Assembly (NCBI GenBank): GCA_963781065.1
Contig: CAWAET010000005.1
Coordinates: 62,001 to 126,000 of the forward strand
Direction: 5' to 3'
Length of the DNA stretch: 64,000 bases
Origin: CALZJC01 sp963781065
GTDB taxonomy: Bacteria > Acidobacteriota > Thermoanaerobaculia > Multivoradales > JAHEKO01
Below are positions 1 through 6,431 of this stretch, piece after piece. The position numbers were made by a program, and so were the translations under genes. The first letter of the stretch is position 1, and every line of letters begins with the position of its first letter. The notes below the pieces were generated by a model that saw only the letters and a program-made list of their open reading frames with translations, searched no databases and had not been told where the DNA came from.

Positions 1-1
1 G

Positions 2-238
2 ACCCTGTGCGGCGCCGACGCCATCCAGGTCGTCTCCGCCCTGCTGCGCCACGGCCCCGAGCACCTGCGGGTGCTGCGCACAGACCTCGAGGCCTGGCTC
101 GTCGAGCACGAGTACGAGAGCCTGACCCAGATGCGCGGCTCGATGAACCTCGAGCGCTGCCCCGACGCCGAGGCCTACGAGCGGGCCAACTACATGCACA
201 TCCTGCAGGGGTATTCGGGGGAGCTGTCCTGGTCTTGA
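2..238 (+). CDS. Dihydroorotate dehydrogenase-like protein, C-terminal end (partial)
   Basis: The first 78 codons, read from base 2 to the TGA at 236-238, give the tail of a longer protein whose start lies outside the window. The stretch TLCGADAIQVVSALLRHG followed later by LTQMRGSMNLERCPD and ERANYMHILQGY matches the C-terminal end of the dihydroorotate dehydrogenase-like FMN proteins (TIM-barrel flavoproteins related to pyrimidine synthesis), where a conserved QMRGSM element and an ERANY helix close the barrel. The substrate cannot be judged from this fragment, and the family includes members of uncertain function. It is separated by about 260 bases from the sulfur genes that follow, so it is probably the last gene of its own unit. 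Confidence 0.7.
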   Translation, partial: TLCGADAIQVVSALLRHGPEHLRVLRTDLEAWLVEHEYESLTQMRGSMNLERCPDAEAYERANYMHILQGYSGELSWS

Positions 239-324
239 GCTCCCGCAACCGCCTGACGGGAACCCGGCAGCGGCCTTCCTGGGCGCCTGATCGGAGTCCC
301 GAGTAGGCCATCGGCCCGCTTCTG

Positions 325-345
325 ATACCCTACCCCGGGGGGCAT
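325..345. promoter_or_regulatory. Possible CsoR/CstR-type half operator upstream of the SQR-like gene
   Basis: The 263-base gap between the DHOD-like gene and the SQR-like gene contains ATACCCTACCCCGGGG at 325-340 followed by GGCAT. Its left half closely resembles the reverse complement of the box at 29317 (ATACCCCTACCCGTAT), but the right ATAC/GTAT arm is not conserved. CsoR/CstR repressors bind G/C-tract palindromes of this kind. Assignment rests on resemblance to the better boxes at 28000, 29317 and 43824. Confidence 0.35.
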
Positions 346-501
346 GCCGCCCCGGAGCCTACCCAAAAGGTACGGCCGCCCGCCCCTCCAAGCGGTGACC
401 GCGGGGCCGCCCCGGGGGACATTGCCACGGCCGGGCGGCAAGGCCAAGATATCGAACAGGAGGCGCCGAAGTAGACGAGAGGCGCCAGGGGGGACAAGGG
501 A

Positions 502-1755
502 ATGAAGCATCTCATCGTCATCGGTGCCGGCACCGCCGGCACTACCGTCGCCAACCAGATGCGTGGCCGGCTGCCGCGCGACTGGTCGCTCACCATCATC
601 GACCCGGAGCCCGGGCACCTGTTCCAACCGGACCTGATCTTCGTGCCGTTCGGCATGCAGCGCCCCGAGCGCACGGTGCGGCCGCGCCGCGACACCTTTC
701 GCGGTGTCCGCTGGGTCGAGCGCGGCGTCGACTCGGTCGACACCGACGGCAAGCAGATCACCCTCGACAACGGCGATCGGCTGCGCTACGACCTGCTGGT
801 GATCGCCACCGGCTCCGAGATCCGGCCCGAGGAGACCCCCGGCATGCTGGGTGACGAGTGGCAGCGGTCGATCTTCGACTACTACACCCTGGACGGGGCG
901 ACCAAGCTGCGCGACGCCCTGGCGGCCTTCGACGGCGGCCGGCTGGCGATCAACATCGTCGAGATGCCGATCAAGTGCCCGGTGGCGCCGCTCGAGTTCG
1001 CCTTCCTGGCCGACAGCTACTTCACCGGCCGCGGCATCCGCGACCAGGTGGAGCTGGTCTACGTGACGCCGCTCGACGGCGCCTTCACCAAGCCGATCGC
1101 CTCGCGCGCGCTGGGCTCGATGCTGGAGCGCAAGGGCGTCACGGTGGAGGCCGAGTTCAACACCGGCGAGGTGGACGCCGAGCGCAAGGTGCTGCGCTCG
1201 TGGGACGAGCGCGAAGTGCCGTACGACCTGCTGGTCACCATCCCGACCCACATGGGGGCCCGTTTCATCGAGGCCTCGGGTCTGGGCGACGAGCTGGCCT
1301 TCGTGCCGACCGACAAGGCGACCCTGCTGGCCCAGGGCCACGACGACATCTTCGTCCTCGGCGACGCCACCAACCTGCCGACCTCGAAGGCCGGCTCGGT
1401 GGCCCACTTCCAGAGCGAGGTGGTGGTCGAGAACCTCGAGCGCGCGATCGCCGGCAAGAGCCTGGTCGAAGGCTTCGACGGCCACGCCAACTGCTTCATC
1501 GAGAGCGGCTTCGGCAAGGCGATGCTGATCGACTTCAACTACGACCAGGAGCCGCTGCCCGGGATCTACCCCTACCCCGTGGTGGGACCGTTCCCGCTGC
1601 TCAAGGAGAGCCGCCGCAACCACTGGGGCAAGCTCGCCTTCCGCTGGATCTACTGGAACTTCCTGCTCCCCGGGCGCCCGATCCCGGTGCCCAACCACAT
1701 GTCCATGGCCGGCAAGCGCCCGCCCGCCGCAACCGACAATCCTCTCGCCGCCTGA
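502..1755 (+). CDS. Sulfide:quinone oxidoreductase-like FAD flavoprotein
   Basis: This 417-residue protein begins with an FAD-binding Rossmann motif (VIGAGTAGTTVA, residues 6-17), has a second dinucleotide-type ATGSE element near 102, and a C-terminal FAD contact GDATN near 287-291. It contains exactly two cysteines, Cys159 (in MPIKCPVAP) and Cys331 (in ANCFIESG), at the positions of the two redox-active cysteines of SQR; the third cysteine seen in some SQR types is absent. SQR oxidises sulfide, forming persulfide or polysulfide and passing electrons to quinone at the membrane face. The C-terminal 60 residues include aromatic segments that may dock to the membrane. It is followed closely by DsrC-like and DsrE-like genes, supporting a sulfur role. 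A related type III/VI SQR or another disulfide-handling flavoprotein is the main alternative. Confidence 0.75.
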   Translation: MKHLIVIGAGTAGTTVANQMRGRLPRDWSLTIIDPEPGHLFQPDLIFVPFGMQRPERTVRPRRDTFRGVRWVERGVDSVDTDGKQITLDNGDRLRYDLLVIATGSEIRPEETPGMLGDEWQRSIFDYYTLDGATKLRDALAAFDGGRLAINIVEMPIKCPVAPLEFAFLADSYFTGRGIRDQVELVYVTPLDGAFTKPIASRALGSMLERKGVTVEAEFNTGEVDAERKVLRSWDEREVPYDLLVTIPTHMGARFIEASGLGDELAFVPTDKATLLAQGHDDIFVLGDATNLPTSKAGSVAHFQSEVVVENLERAIAGKSLVEGFDGHANCFIESGFGKAMLIDFNYDQEPLPGIYPYPVVGPFPLLKESRRNHWGKLAFRWIYWNFLLPGRPIPVPNHMSMAGKRPPAATDNPLAA

Positions 1756-1797
1756 TCCACCCGGCGCGAGTCGAACCCGAGAGAGAAGGAGAGCCAC

Positions 1798-2115
1798 ATG
1801 CCCGCAAAGGAGTACGCCGGAACCACCGTCGAAGTCAACGACGAGGGATTCCTGCTCGACAGCACCAGCTGGACGCGCGAGATCGCCGAGGCCATCGCCG
1901 AGGAGATCGGCATCGCCCCGCTGAGCGACAAGCACTGGCAGGTGATCGAGTTCTGCCGCAAGGACGCCACCGAGCAGAAACAGCCCCCCGGGCTGCGCCG
2001 CATCTCGAAGCTCTCGGGAATCAACATGAAAGAGCTCTACCAACTGTTTCCCAAGGGCCCAGGCAAGCTGGCGGCCCGAGTCTCGGGGCTGCCCAAGCCC
2101 CAGGGCTGCATCTGA
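1798..2115 (+). CDS. DsrC/TusE-family sulfur carrier with a single C-terminal cysteine
   Basis: The 105-residue product has the full DsrC/TusE fold signature: an N-terminal EVNDEGFLLD strand pair, a DKHWQVIEFCR helix, and the flexible C-terminal arm FPKGPGK...GLPKPQGCI. The penultimate Cys104 (CysA) is present, but the position 11 residues upstream that carries CysB in true DsrC is Ala93. DsrC uses both cysteines to form a trisulfide substrate for DsrAB or partner enzymes; single-cysteine relatives (TusE/RspA type) act only as persulfide acceptors or regulators. Cys53 lies in the body of the protein. A strong purine-rich ribosome site (AGAAGGAG) precedes the ATG. It sits 42 bases after the SQR-like gene and 31 before the DsrE-like gene, so the three are probably co-transcribed. 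Confidence 0.88.
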   Translation: MPAKEYAGTTVEVNDEGFLLDSTSWTREIAEAIAEEIGIAPLSDKHWQVIEFCRKDATEQKQPPGLRRISKLSGINMKELYQLFPKGPGKLAARVSGLPKPQGCI

Positions 2116-2146
2116 GTCGCTCAGCGACCAGGAGAGGAATACCGGA

Positions 2147-2677
2147 ATGACGACCACGATCGCCGAGCCCGAGACCGCCACCACCACACCACCGCAGGTC
2201 GAAGCCCCGCAGCGAGAGCCGATCAAGGCGGTCAGCCTGATCATGTCCAAGGGCAGCCTCGACATGGCCTACCCGGGCCTCATCATGGCCAACGGCGCCC
2301 GCATGACCGGCATCGAGGCCAACCTGTTCTTCACTTTCTGGGGCCTCGACATCATCACCGAGAAGCGGCTCGACCACCTGCACACGCCGACCGTGGGCAA
2401 CCCCTCGATGCCGATCCCGACCATGCTCGGCGGGCTGCCGGGGATGGAGGCGCTGACCAGCAAGTTCATGAAGAAGCGCATGGAGGAGCTCGACATCCCG
2501 CCGGTGCGCGAGATGCTGGAGATCCTGAGCGACTCCGGCGCCCAGCTCTACGCCTGCCGCATGGCGATGGACATGTTCGGCCTCAAGCGCGAGGACCTGG
2601 TGCCGCAGGTGTCCGGGATCCTGACGGTGATGGACTTCTGGGACATGGCCGCCGGCTCGCAGGTCGTCTTCACGTAA
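2147..2677 (+). CDS. DsrE/DsrF/DrsH-like (DsrE2-type) sulfur transfer protein
   Basis: A 176-residue protein of the DsrE2 type. After a Pro/Thr-rich leader of about 25 residues it has the family strand AVSLIMSKGSLD, a NLFFTFWGLDII segment (residues 59-70), and a YACRMAMDMFG helix with Cys137, the conserved persulfide-carrying cysteine. Such proteins accept sulfane sulfur from TusA or rhodaneses in sulfur-oxidising bacteria. The methionine-rich loop around MPIPTMLGGLPGM is also typical. A second member of this family lies at 28349, beside a TusA gene. It follows the DsrC-like gene by 31 bases with an AGGAGAGG ribosome site. Confidence 0.82.
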   Translation: MTTTIAEPETATTTPPQVEAPQREPIKAVSLIMSKGSLDMAYPGLIMANGARMTGIEANLFFTFWGLDIITEKRLDHLHTPTVGNPSMPIPTMLGGLPGMEALTSKFMKKRMEELDIPPVREMLEILSDSGAQLYACRMAMDMFGLKREDLVPQVSGILTVMDFWDMAAGSQVVFT

Positions 2678-2703
2678 CAGCTGCGGCGTCGCGGCCCGGC
2701 CCC

Positions 2704-2745
2704 GGAAAACAGGGCGCGGAGAACAGGGCGCGGCAACCGGGGCGC
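2704..2745. repeat. Three tandem 14-bp units between dsrE-like and isoprenoid-type genes
   Basis: Three consecutive 14-base units, GGAAAACAGGGCGC, GGAGAACAGGGCGC and GGCAACCGGGGCGC, lie in the 103-base spacer, followed by a decayed fourth (GAAACAGTGCCCAC). Function unknown; it could be slippage-generated. Confidence 0.7.
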
Positions 2746-2780
2746 GAAACAGTGCCCACCTCCGATCCGTAGTCCTGAGC

Positions 2781-4097
2781 ATGGCACTGCCGCTCGCCGC
2801 CGCCGCCGAACCAGCGGCGGCGGCCGCTTTCGAGTCGCACCTGCGGGCCCTCCGCGACCGCTACTGTGAGCTGTGGCGGGCCACCGCCCGGGCCACGCCT
2901 CGAGTCGGCCCGCCCACCGGGAGCTTGCAGCGCTGGCGCAACGCCCGCGCCAGCCGCCGCCTGATCGACCGGCTCGCGGCCGAGATCCCGTGCTACCCCG
3001 AGGCCGAAGCCGACCGCGGGCCCTGGCGCGACGGCCTGCGCGAGCTGGTCAGCCGGTTCGGCGAGCGGCGGCTCGGCTGGCCGGCCGGCTACCGCCGGCT
3101 GGTCTTCGCCGACGCCTTCTTCGACGCCACCACCCGCTTCAGCCGCGAGGCGCGGGCCTTCGATCCGGCGCTCGACACCGGCGCCCTGATGCAGGCGCTG
3201 CGCAACGTCTGGATCATGAACTCGATCCAGATGCTGCTCGACATCGAGGTGGCCTTCACCCCGGCGGCATTCGCCTACAGCATGCTCTATCCCGAAACCG
3301 ACAACCTGCTCGACGACCCTGACCTGCCGCTCACCGCCAAGCGGGCGCTCAACCGCCGCCTCGGCCGGCGGCTGGCCGGCGAGCCGCTGGCGCCCCACGG
3401 CGATGCCGAGCACCGGATCTGGCAGCTGCTCGACCGCATCGAGGGCCAGTACCCCGCAGCCGCGCACCCGGACGTCTGGAGCAGTCTGCGGGCGATCCAT
3501 GGCGGCCAGGTGGAGAGTCTGCGCCAGCAGACATCGCCCTCGGCCGCGACGGGACCCGGGCCGCTCGACGGCGGCCGGCTACTGGCGATCAGCGTCGCCA
3601 AGGGCGGCGCCTCGGTGCTCGCCGACGGCTATCTGGTCGCCGGCCGGCTCGACCCCGACGAGGCCGACTTCTGCTTCGGCTACGGCGTCTTCCTGCAGCT
3701 GCTCGACGATCTCCAGGACTCCCGCGCCGACCGCCGCGCCGGCCACGCCACCCTCTTCTCCACCGCCACGCCGCCTCTCGACGGGCTCGCCAGCCGGCTC
3801 TGGCGGTTCATCCACCGGGTGGTCGAAGGCAGCTCGCGGTTTGCCGGGCCGGCCTTCGCCGCTCGGCGCGACCTGATCGCCCGCAACTGCTCCACCCTGC
3901 TGGTGGGCGCCGTGGCCGAGGAGCCGCGGCTGTTCAGCCGCGGCTTCCGCCGAGAGATCGAGCGGCACTGGCCCCTGGGCCTGGGCGCGCAGCGGCGGCT
4001 GCGCCGCTACGCCGACCGCCGAATGCGGCGGGCGGGCGAGAAGCTGGCCCAACGGCGCGGCGCGGACTCGCTGTTCGACCTGCTCGAGCAGCCCTGA
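2781..4097 (+). CDS. Class I isoprenoid synthase-fold protein (predicted)
   Basis: This 438-residue, largely alpha-helical protein carries two aspartate-rich segments of the kind used by trans-prenyltransferases and terpene synthases to bind Mg-diphosphate: DNLLDDPD near residues 174-181 and LLDDLQDSRADRR near 312-324. Between them is a helix NSIQMLLDIEVAFTPAAF and a KGGASVLADGYLV segment. There is no FARM motif with classic DDxxD spacing, so it is not a standard polyprenyl synthase; it resembles proteins loosely annotated as class I isoprenoid biosynthesis enzymes. No other isoprenoid genes are nearby, and its downstream position to the sulfur genes may be chance. The start ATG lacks an obvious strong ribosome site. 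Product and substrate are unknown. Confidence 0.5.
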   Translation: MALPLAAAAEPAAAAAFESHLRALRDRYCELWRATARATPRVGPPTGSLQRWRNARASRRLIDRLAAEIPCYPEAEADRGPWRDGLRELVSRFGERRLGWPAGYRRLVFADAFFDATTRFSREARAFDPALDTGALMQALRNVWIMNSIQMLLDIEVAFTPAAFAYSMLYPETDNLLDDPDLPLTAKRALNRRLGRRLAGEPLAPHGDAEHRIWQLLDRIEGQYPAAAHPDVWSSLRAIHGGQVESLRQQTSPSAATGPGPLDGGRLLAISVAKGGASVLADGYLVAGRLDPDEADFCFGYGVFLQLLDDLQDSRADRRAGHATLFSTATPPLDGLASRLWRFIHRVVEGSSRFAGPAFAARRDLIARNCSTLLVGAVAEEPRLFSRGFRREIERHWPLGLGAQRRLRRYADRRMRRAGEKLAQRRGADSLFDLLEQP

Positions 4098-4152
4098 GCG
4101 AAGCGGCCGCCGACCGGCTCGGCCGACGCCAGCCGCCACGCCGGGAATCGCG

Positions 4153-6135
4153 CTACCAGCCTCCTCCCCCACCCCCACCCGAGGAGGAGCCGCCGCCGCC
4201 GCCGCCCGAGCCGCCCGAGCCCGGCTTGGCCACCCCGGCGGCGACGCTGCCCGCCACCGCGGCCCAGGAGGCAGTCGCCCCGGCGCCGCCGAAAGCTCCG
4301 CCACCGCCGGTCCAGGAGCCGCCGCCCGAGCCGCCCGAGCTGCCCGGGCTGAACTGGCGGCGCGTCGCCAGGGCGGCATCCTCGACCGCGCCGCCGAACC
4401 GGCGCCACCAGCGGTCCACCCGCGAGCCCAGCCCCAGGGCCAGCAGATAGGGCATCCAGGCGTCATCGAGCTCGGGCTGCGGGCGAGCCAGCTCGCGGGC
4501 CAAGAGCCGCCGCGCCGCCGCCAGCCGCTGGCGGCGCTCGAGGCCGCGGGGGCGCTCGCGGCTGCGGGCGTTGTTGAGCAGGCTGCTCCAGACCATCACC
4601 GCCAGCACCGCCAGGGCGGCGGTGCCGGCCGGCCCCGGCTGGAGGGGAAAGTCGAGCCAGGGCAGCAGCCGGTCGACGAAAGCGACCAGGGCCATGTTGG
4701 CGTAGAAGGCGAGAGCCGGCAGCACGAAGCCGAGGGACCAGGCCGGCAGATTGGTCAGCCGGCCACGGAAGACCTGGGCGAAGACGAGGCCGAGCATCAG
4801 ATAGAGGATCGCCACCGACACGAACAGCAGCAGCGCCAGCTGAAAGGCCTGGAGCGGGCGGCTCAACGCCTCCACCCCCATCAGCGCCAGGGAGGCGAGG
4901 AACAGGCCCAGGGTGAGCCGCCCGCCGAAGGCCGGCAGCTTCTTGTGGGGCGCCAGCTCGGAGCCGAGGCGCGCGAGCCGCTTCTCGATGCCCGGGCGCA
5001 CCGCGGCCGCGGGGGCGAAGCCGCGACTCTTGTAGTGCTCGCGGATCGCCTCGGTGTCGGTTTGCCGCCGGCCGCCGAAAAACAGCTTGGCCATCAGCTT
5101 GCCCTCGTAGCCCTCGAAGCTGTCGCGCTCGGCGGTGAGCTCGAGCTCGAGGACGTCCTTCTTCCAGCGGCTCGCCTTCGGCACGACCCGGCTCTCGATC
5201 CGCCCGTCCGCCTGCCAGCGCGCCAGGATCGCCGCCACCTCGGCCGGCCCCACCTTGCGGTCCCACAGGGCGCCGGCCTCTTCTGGCAGCAGGTCGAACA
5301 GATTCTCCTCGAGCCAGCCGGTGTCGATCGCGGCCGGCGCCGGCGGCATCCGGAACCTGCCCAGGGCGGCCTCGGCGCGGCAAAAGACGACAAAGAGCGC
5401 GATGATGGCCGCGGCGGCGCCGAGAAACAGGGCCGCCCGGAGCGCCACCGACGCCGGCCGCCAGACGCCAGCCGGCGCCCCCTCGCCGGTGTAGGCGAGA
5501 TCCACGGTCACCACCTGGGTCCCGGAGTAGCCCAGCTCGACCGGGCCCCACTCGGCTGGCAGGTCGGTCACCGGCTGCCAGATCGGGTCGATCTCCAGCG
5601 CCAGGGTGAAGGACTCGATCGGCCAGCTGCGCTGGGCAAAGGCGAAGTCGTGATCCAGCCGGTAGAGCTTCCCCACCGGCCGCAGGATCCCCTCCTGCCG
5701 GTACTCGACGACGTAGGTCAGCGGCGTTTCCGCGAAGGGCGGATCCGAGGGCAGCCGGCTGCGCCAGCGCAGAGTCTTGCGGTCGGTCCAGTCGTAGTGA
5801 TCGACCCGCGACAGGTCCCCCTCGACCAGCGGCACCTCGATGCCGGTCGCCGGGTCGAGCCGGGCGAGCGCCAGCAGCTCGAGCGATTGCCCCGAGCGCA
5901 GGTCGAAGATGCGTTCGCCGCCGTTCCAGTCGCCGGTGAAGACCATGGTGTGGCTCTCGCGCACCCACAGCGCGCCCTCGGCGTCCAGCCGCGCCTCGAC
6001 CGCCAGCGGCCGCCACGAGAGCTGCCGCTGGGCGGTCGCCGCGGTCGCCAGCAGCGCGAGTGCCACCAGCGCCAGCAGCGAACGGCGGCAGGCGCATACC
6101 CTGCTTCGTAGCGTGTTCGACTCGTCGACCTTCAC
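4153..6135 (-). CDS. DUF2207-family membrane protein
   Basis: The 660-residue protein starts with a signal segment (SLLALVALALLATAATAQ), followed by an extracytoplasmic beta-rich domain of about 190 residues whose motifs (VRESHTMVFTGDWNGGERIFDL, LTYVVEYRQEG) are those of DUF2207 proteins such as YciQ. A transmembrane helix near residues 235-255, a cytoplasmic wHTH-like region (GPAEVAAILARWQADGRIE), and three or four further helices between about 410 and 530 follow. The tail is an extreme glycine/serine run ending in GGGW, also usual for this family. Function is unknown; members are integral membrane proteins. It is transcribed away from the riboswitch-controlled gene at 6432 and its stop is 55 bases from the end of the isoprenoid-type gene, convergent with it. 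Confidence 0.8.
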   Translation of the reverse strand: MKVDESNTLRSRVCACRRSLLALVALALLATAATAQRQLSWRPLAVEARLDAEGALWVRESHTMVFTGDWNGGERIFDLRSGQSLELLALARLDPATGIEVPLVEGDLSRVDHYDWTDRKTLRWRSRLPSDPPFAETPLTYVVEYRQEGILRPVGKLYRLDHDFAFAQRSWPIESFTLALEIDPIWQPVTDLPAEWGPVELGYSGTQVVTVDLAYTGEGAPAGVWRPASVALRAALFLGAAAAIIALFVVFCRAEAALGRFRMPPAPAAIDTGWLEENLFDLLPEEAGALWDRKVGPAEVAAILARWQADGRIESRVVPKASRWKKDVLELELTAERDSFEGYEGKLMAKLFFGGRRQTDTEAIREHYKSRGFAPAAAVRPGIEKRLARLGSELAPHKKLPAFGGRLTLGLFLASLALMGVEALSRPLQAFQLALLLFVSVAILYLMLGLVFAQVFRGRLTNLPAWSLGFVLPALAFYANMALVAFVDRLLPWLDFPLQPGPAGTAALAVLAVMVWSSLLNNARSRERPRGLERRQRLAAARRLLARELARPQPELDDAWMPYLLALGLGSRVDRWWRRFGGAVEDAALATRRQFSPGSSGGSGGGSWTGGGGAFGGAGATASWAAVAGSVAAGVAKPGSGGSGGGGGGSSSGGGGGGGW

Positions 6136-6251
6136 ACCCCTCTCCTCTGCCTCCGCCAGGCTGCCTTTTTCCGGCGCCGAGCCTACACCTAAGCCACCTG
6201 GCCACCCAAACGGGTGGCTCCGTGCATTACGGTCGATGTTACCTTCATGAG

Positions 6252-6343
6252 TGCCCCGATAAAGGCGAACCCGGCGCGAGCCGGGGGCGCAAAGCCGCGG
6301 GTCTCACGCTCCTCCGCGACGCTCGGCTCCATGCCGAAGCGGC
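6252..6343 (+). promoter_or_regulatory. Cyclic di-GMP-I (GEMM) riboswitch candidate
   Basis: In the leader of the 6432 gene the segment GGCGAACCCGGC-GCGA-GCCGGG (6264-6285) forms a six-pair stem capped by a GNRA tetraloop, followed at once by GGCGCAAAGCC (6285-6295). This GAACC-stem-GNRA-stem-GG-n-GCAAAGCC arrangement is the hallmark of GEMM RNAs, and a second GC-rich stem-loop (about 6295-6343, closing with CGGCTCCATGCCG) occupies the place of the second helix. GEMM riboswitches sense c-di-GMP or, for GEMM-Ib, cAMP-GMP; the sequence here does not let me tell which. The regulated gene encodes a secreted repeat protein, a common target. Confidence 0.75.
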
Positions 6344-6431
6344 GCAGGTTCTCGAGACCGCCGGGCCGCCGAAGGGCGTGACCGGCTCGACCGCCCAGTC
6401 CAGGGCCGAGCCCTCGGAAGAGGAGACGGCC

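Noticed and set aside
1756..1797. GAGTCGAACCC resembling a tRNA T-arm on the minus strand
   Set aside because: The 42-base spacer is too small for a tRNA and has no acceptor or anticodon stem.
6060..6431. N-terminal extension of the FN3/discoidin protein to 6060
   Set aside because: The stretch covers the riboswitch and the divergent gene's start; the ATG at 6432 has the ribosome site and signal peptide.
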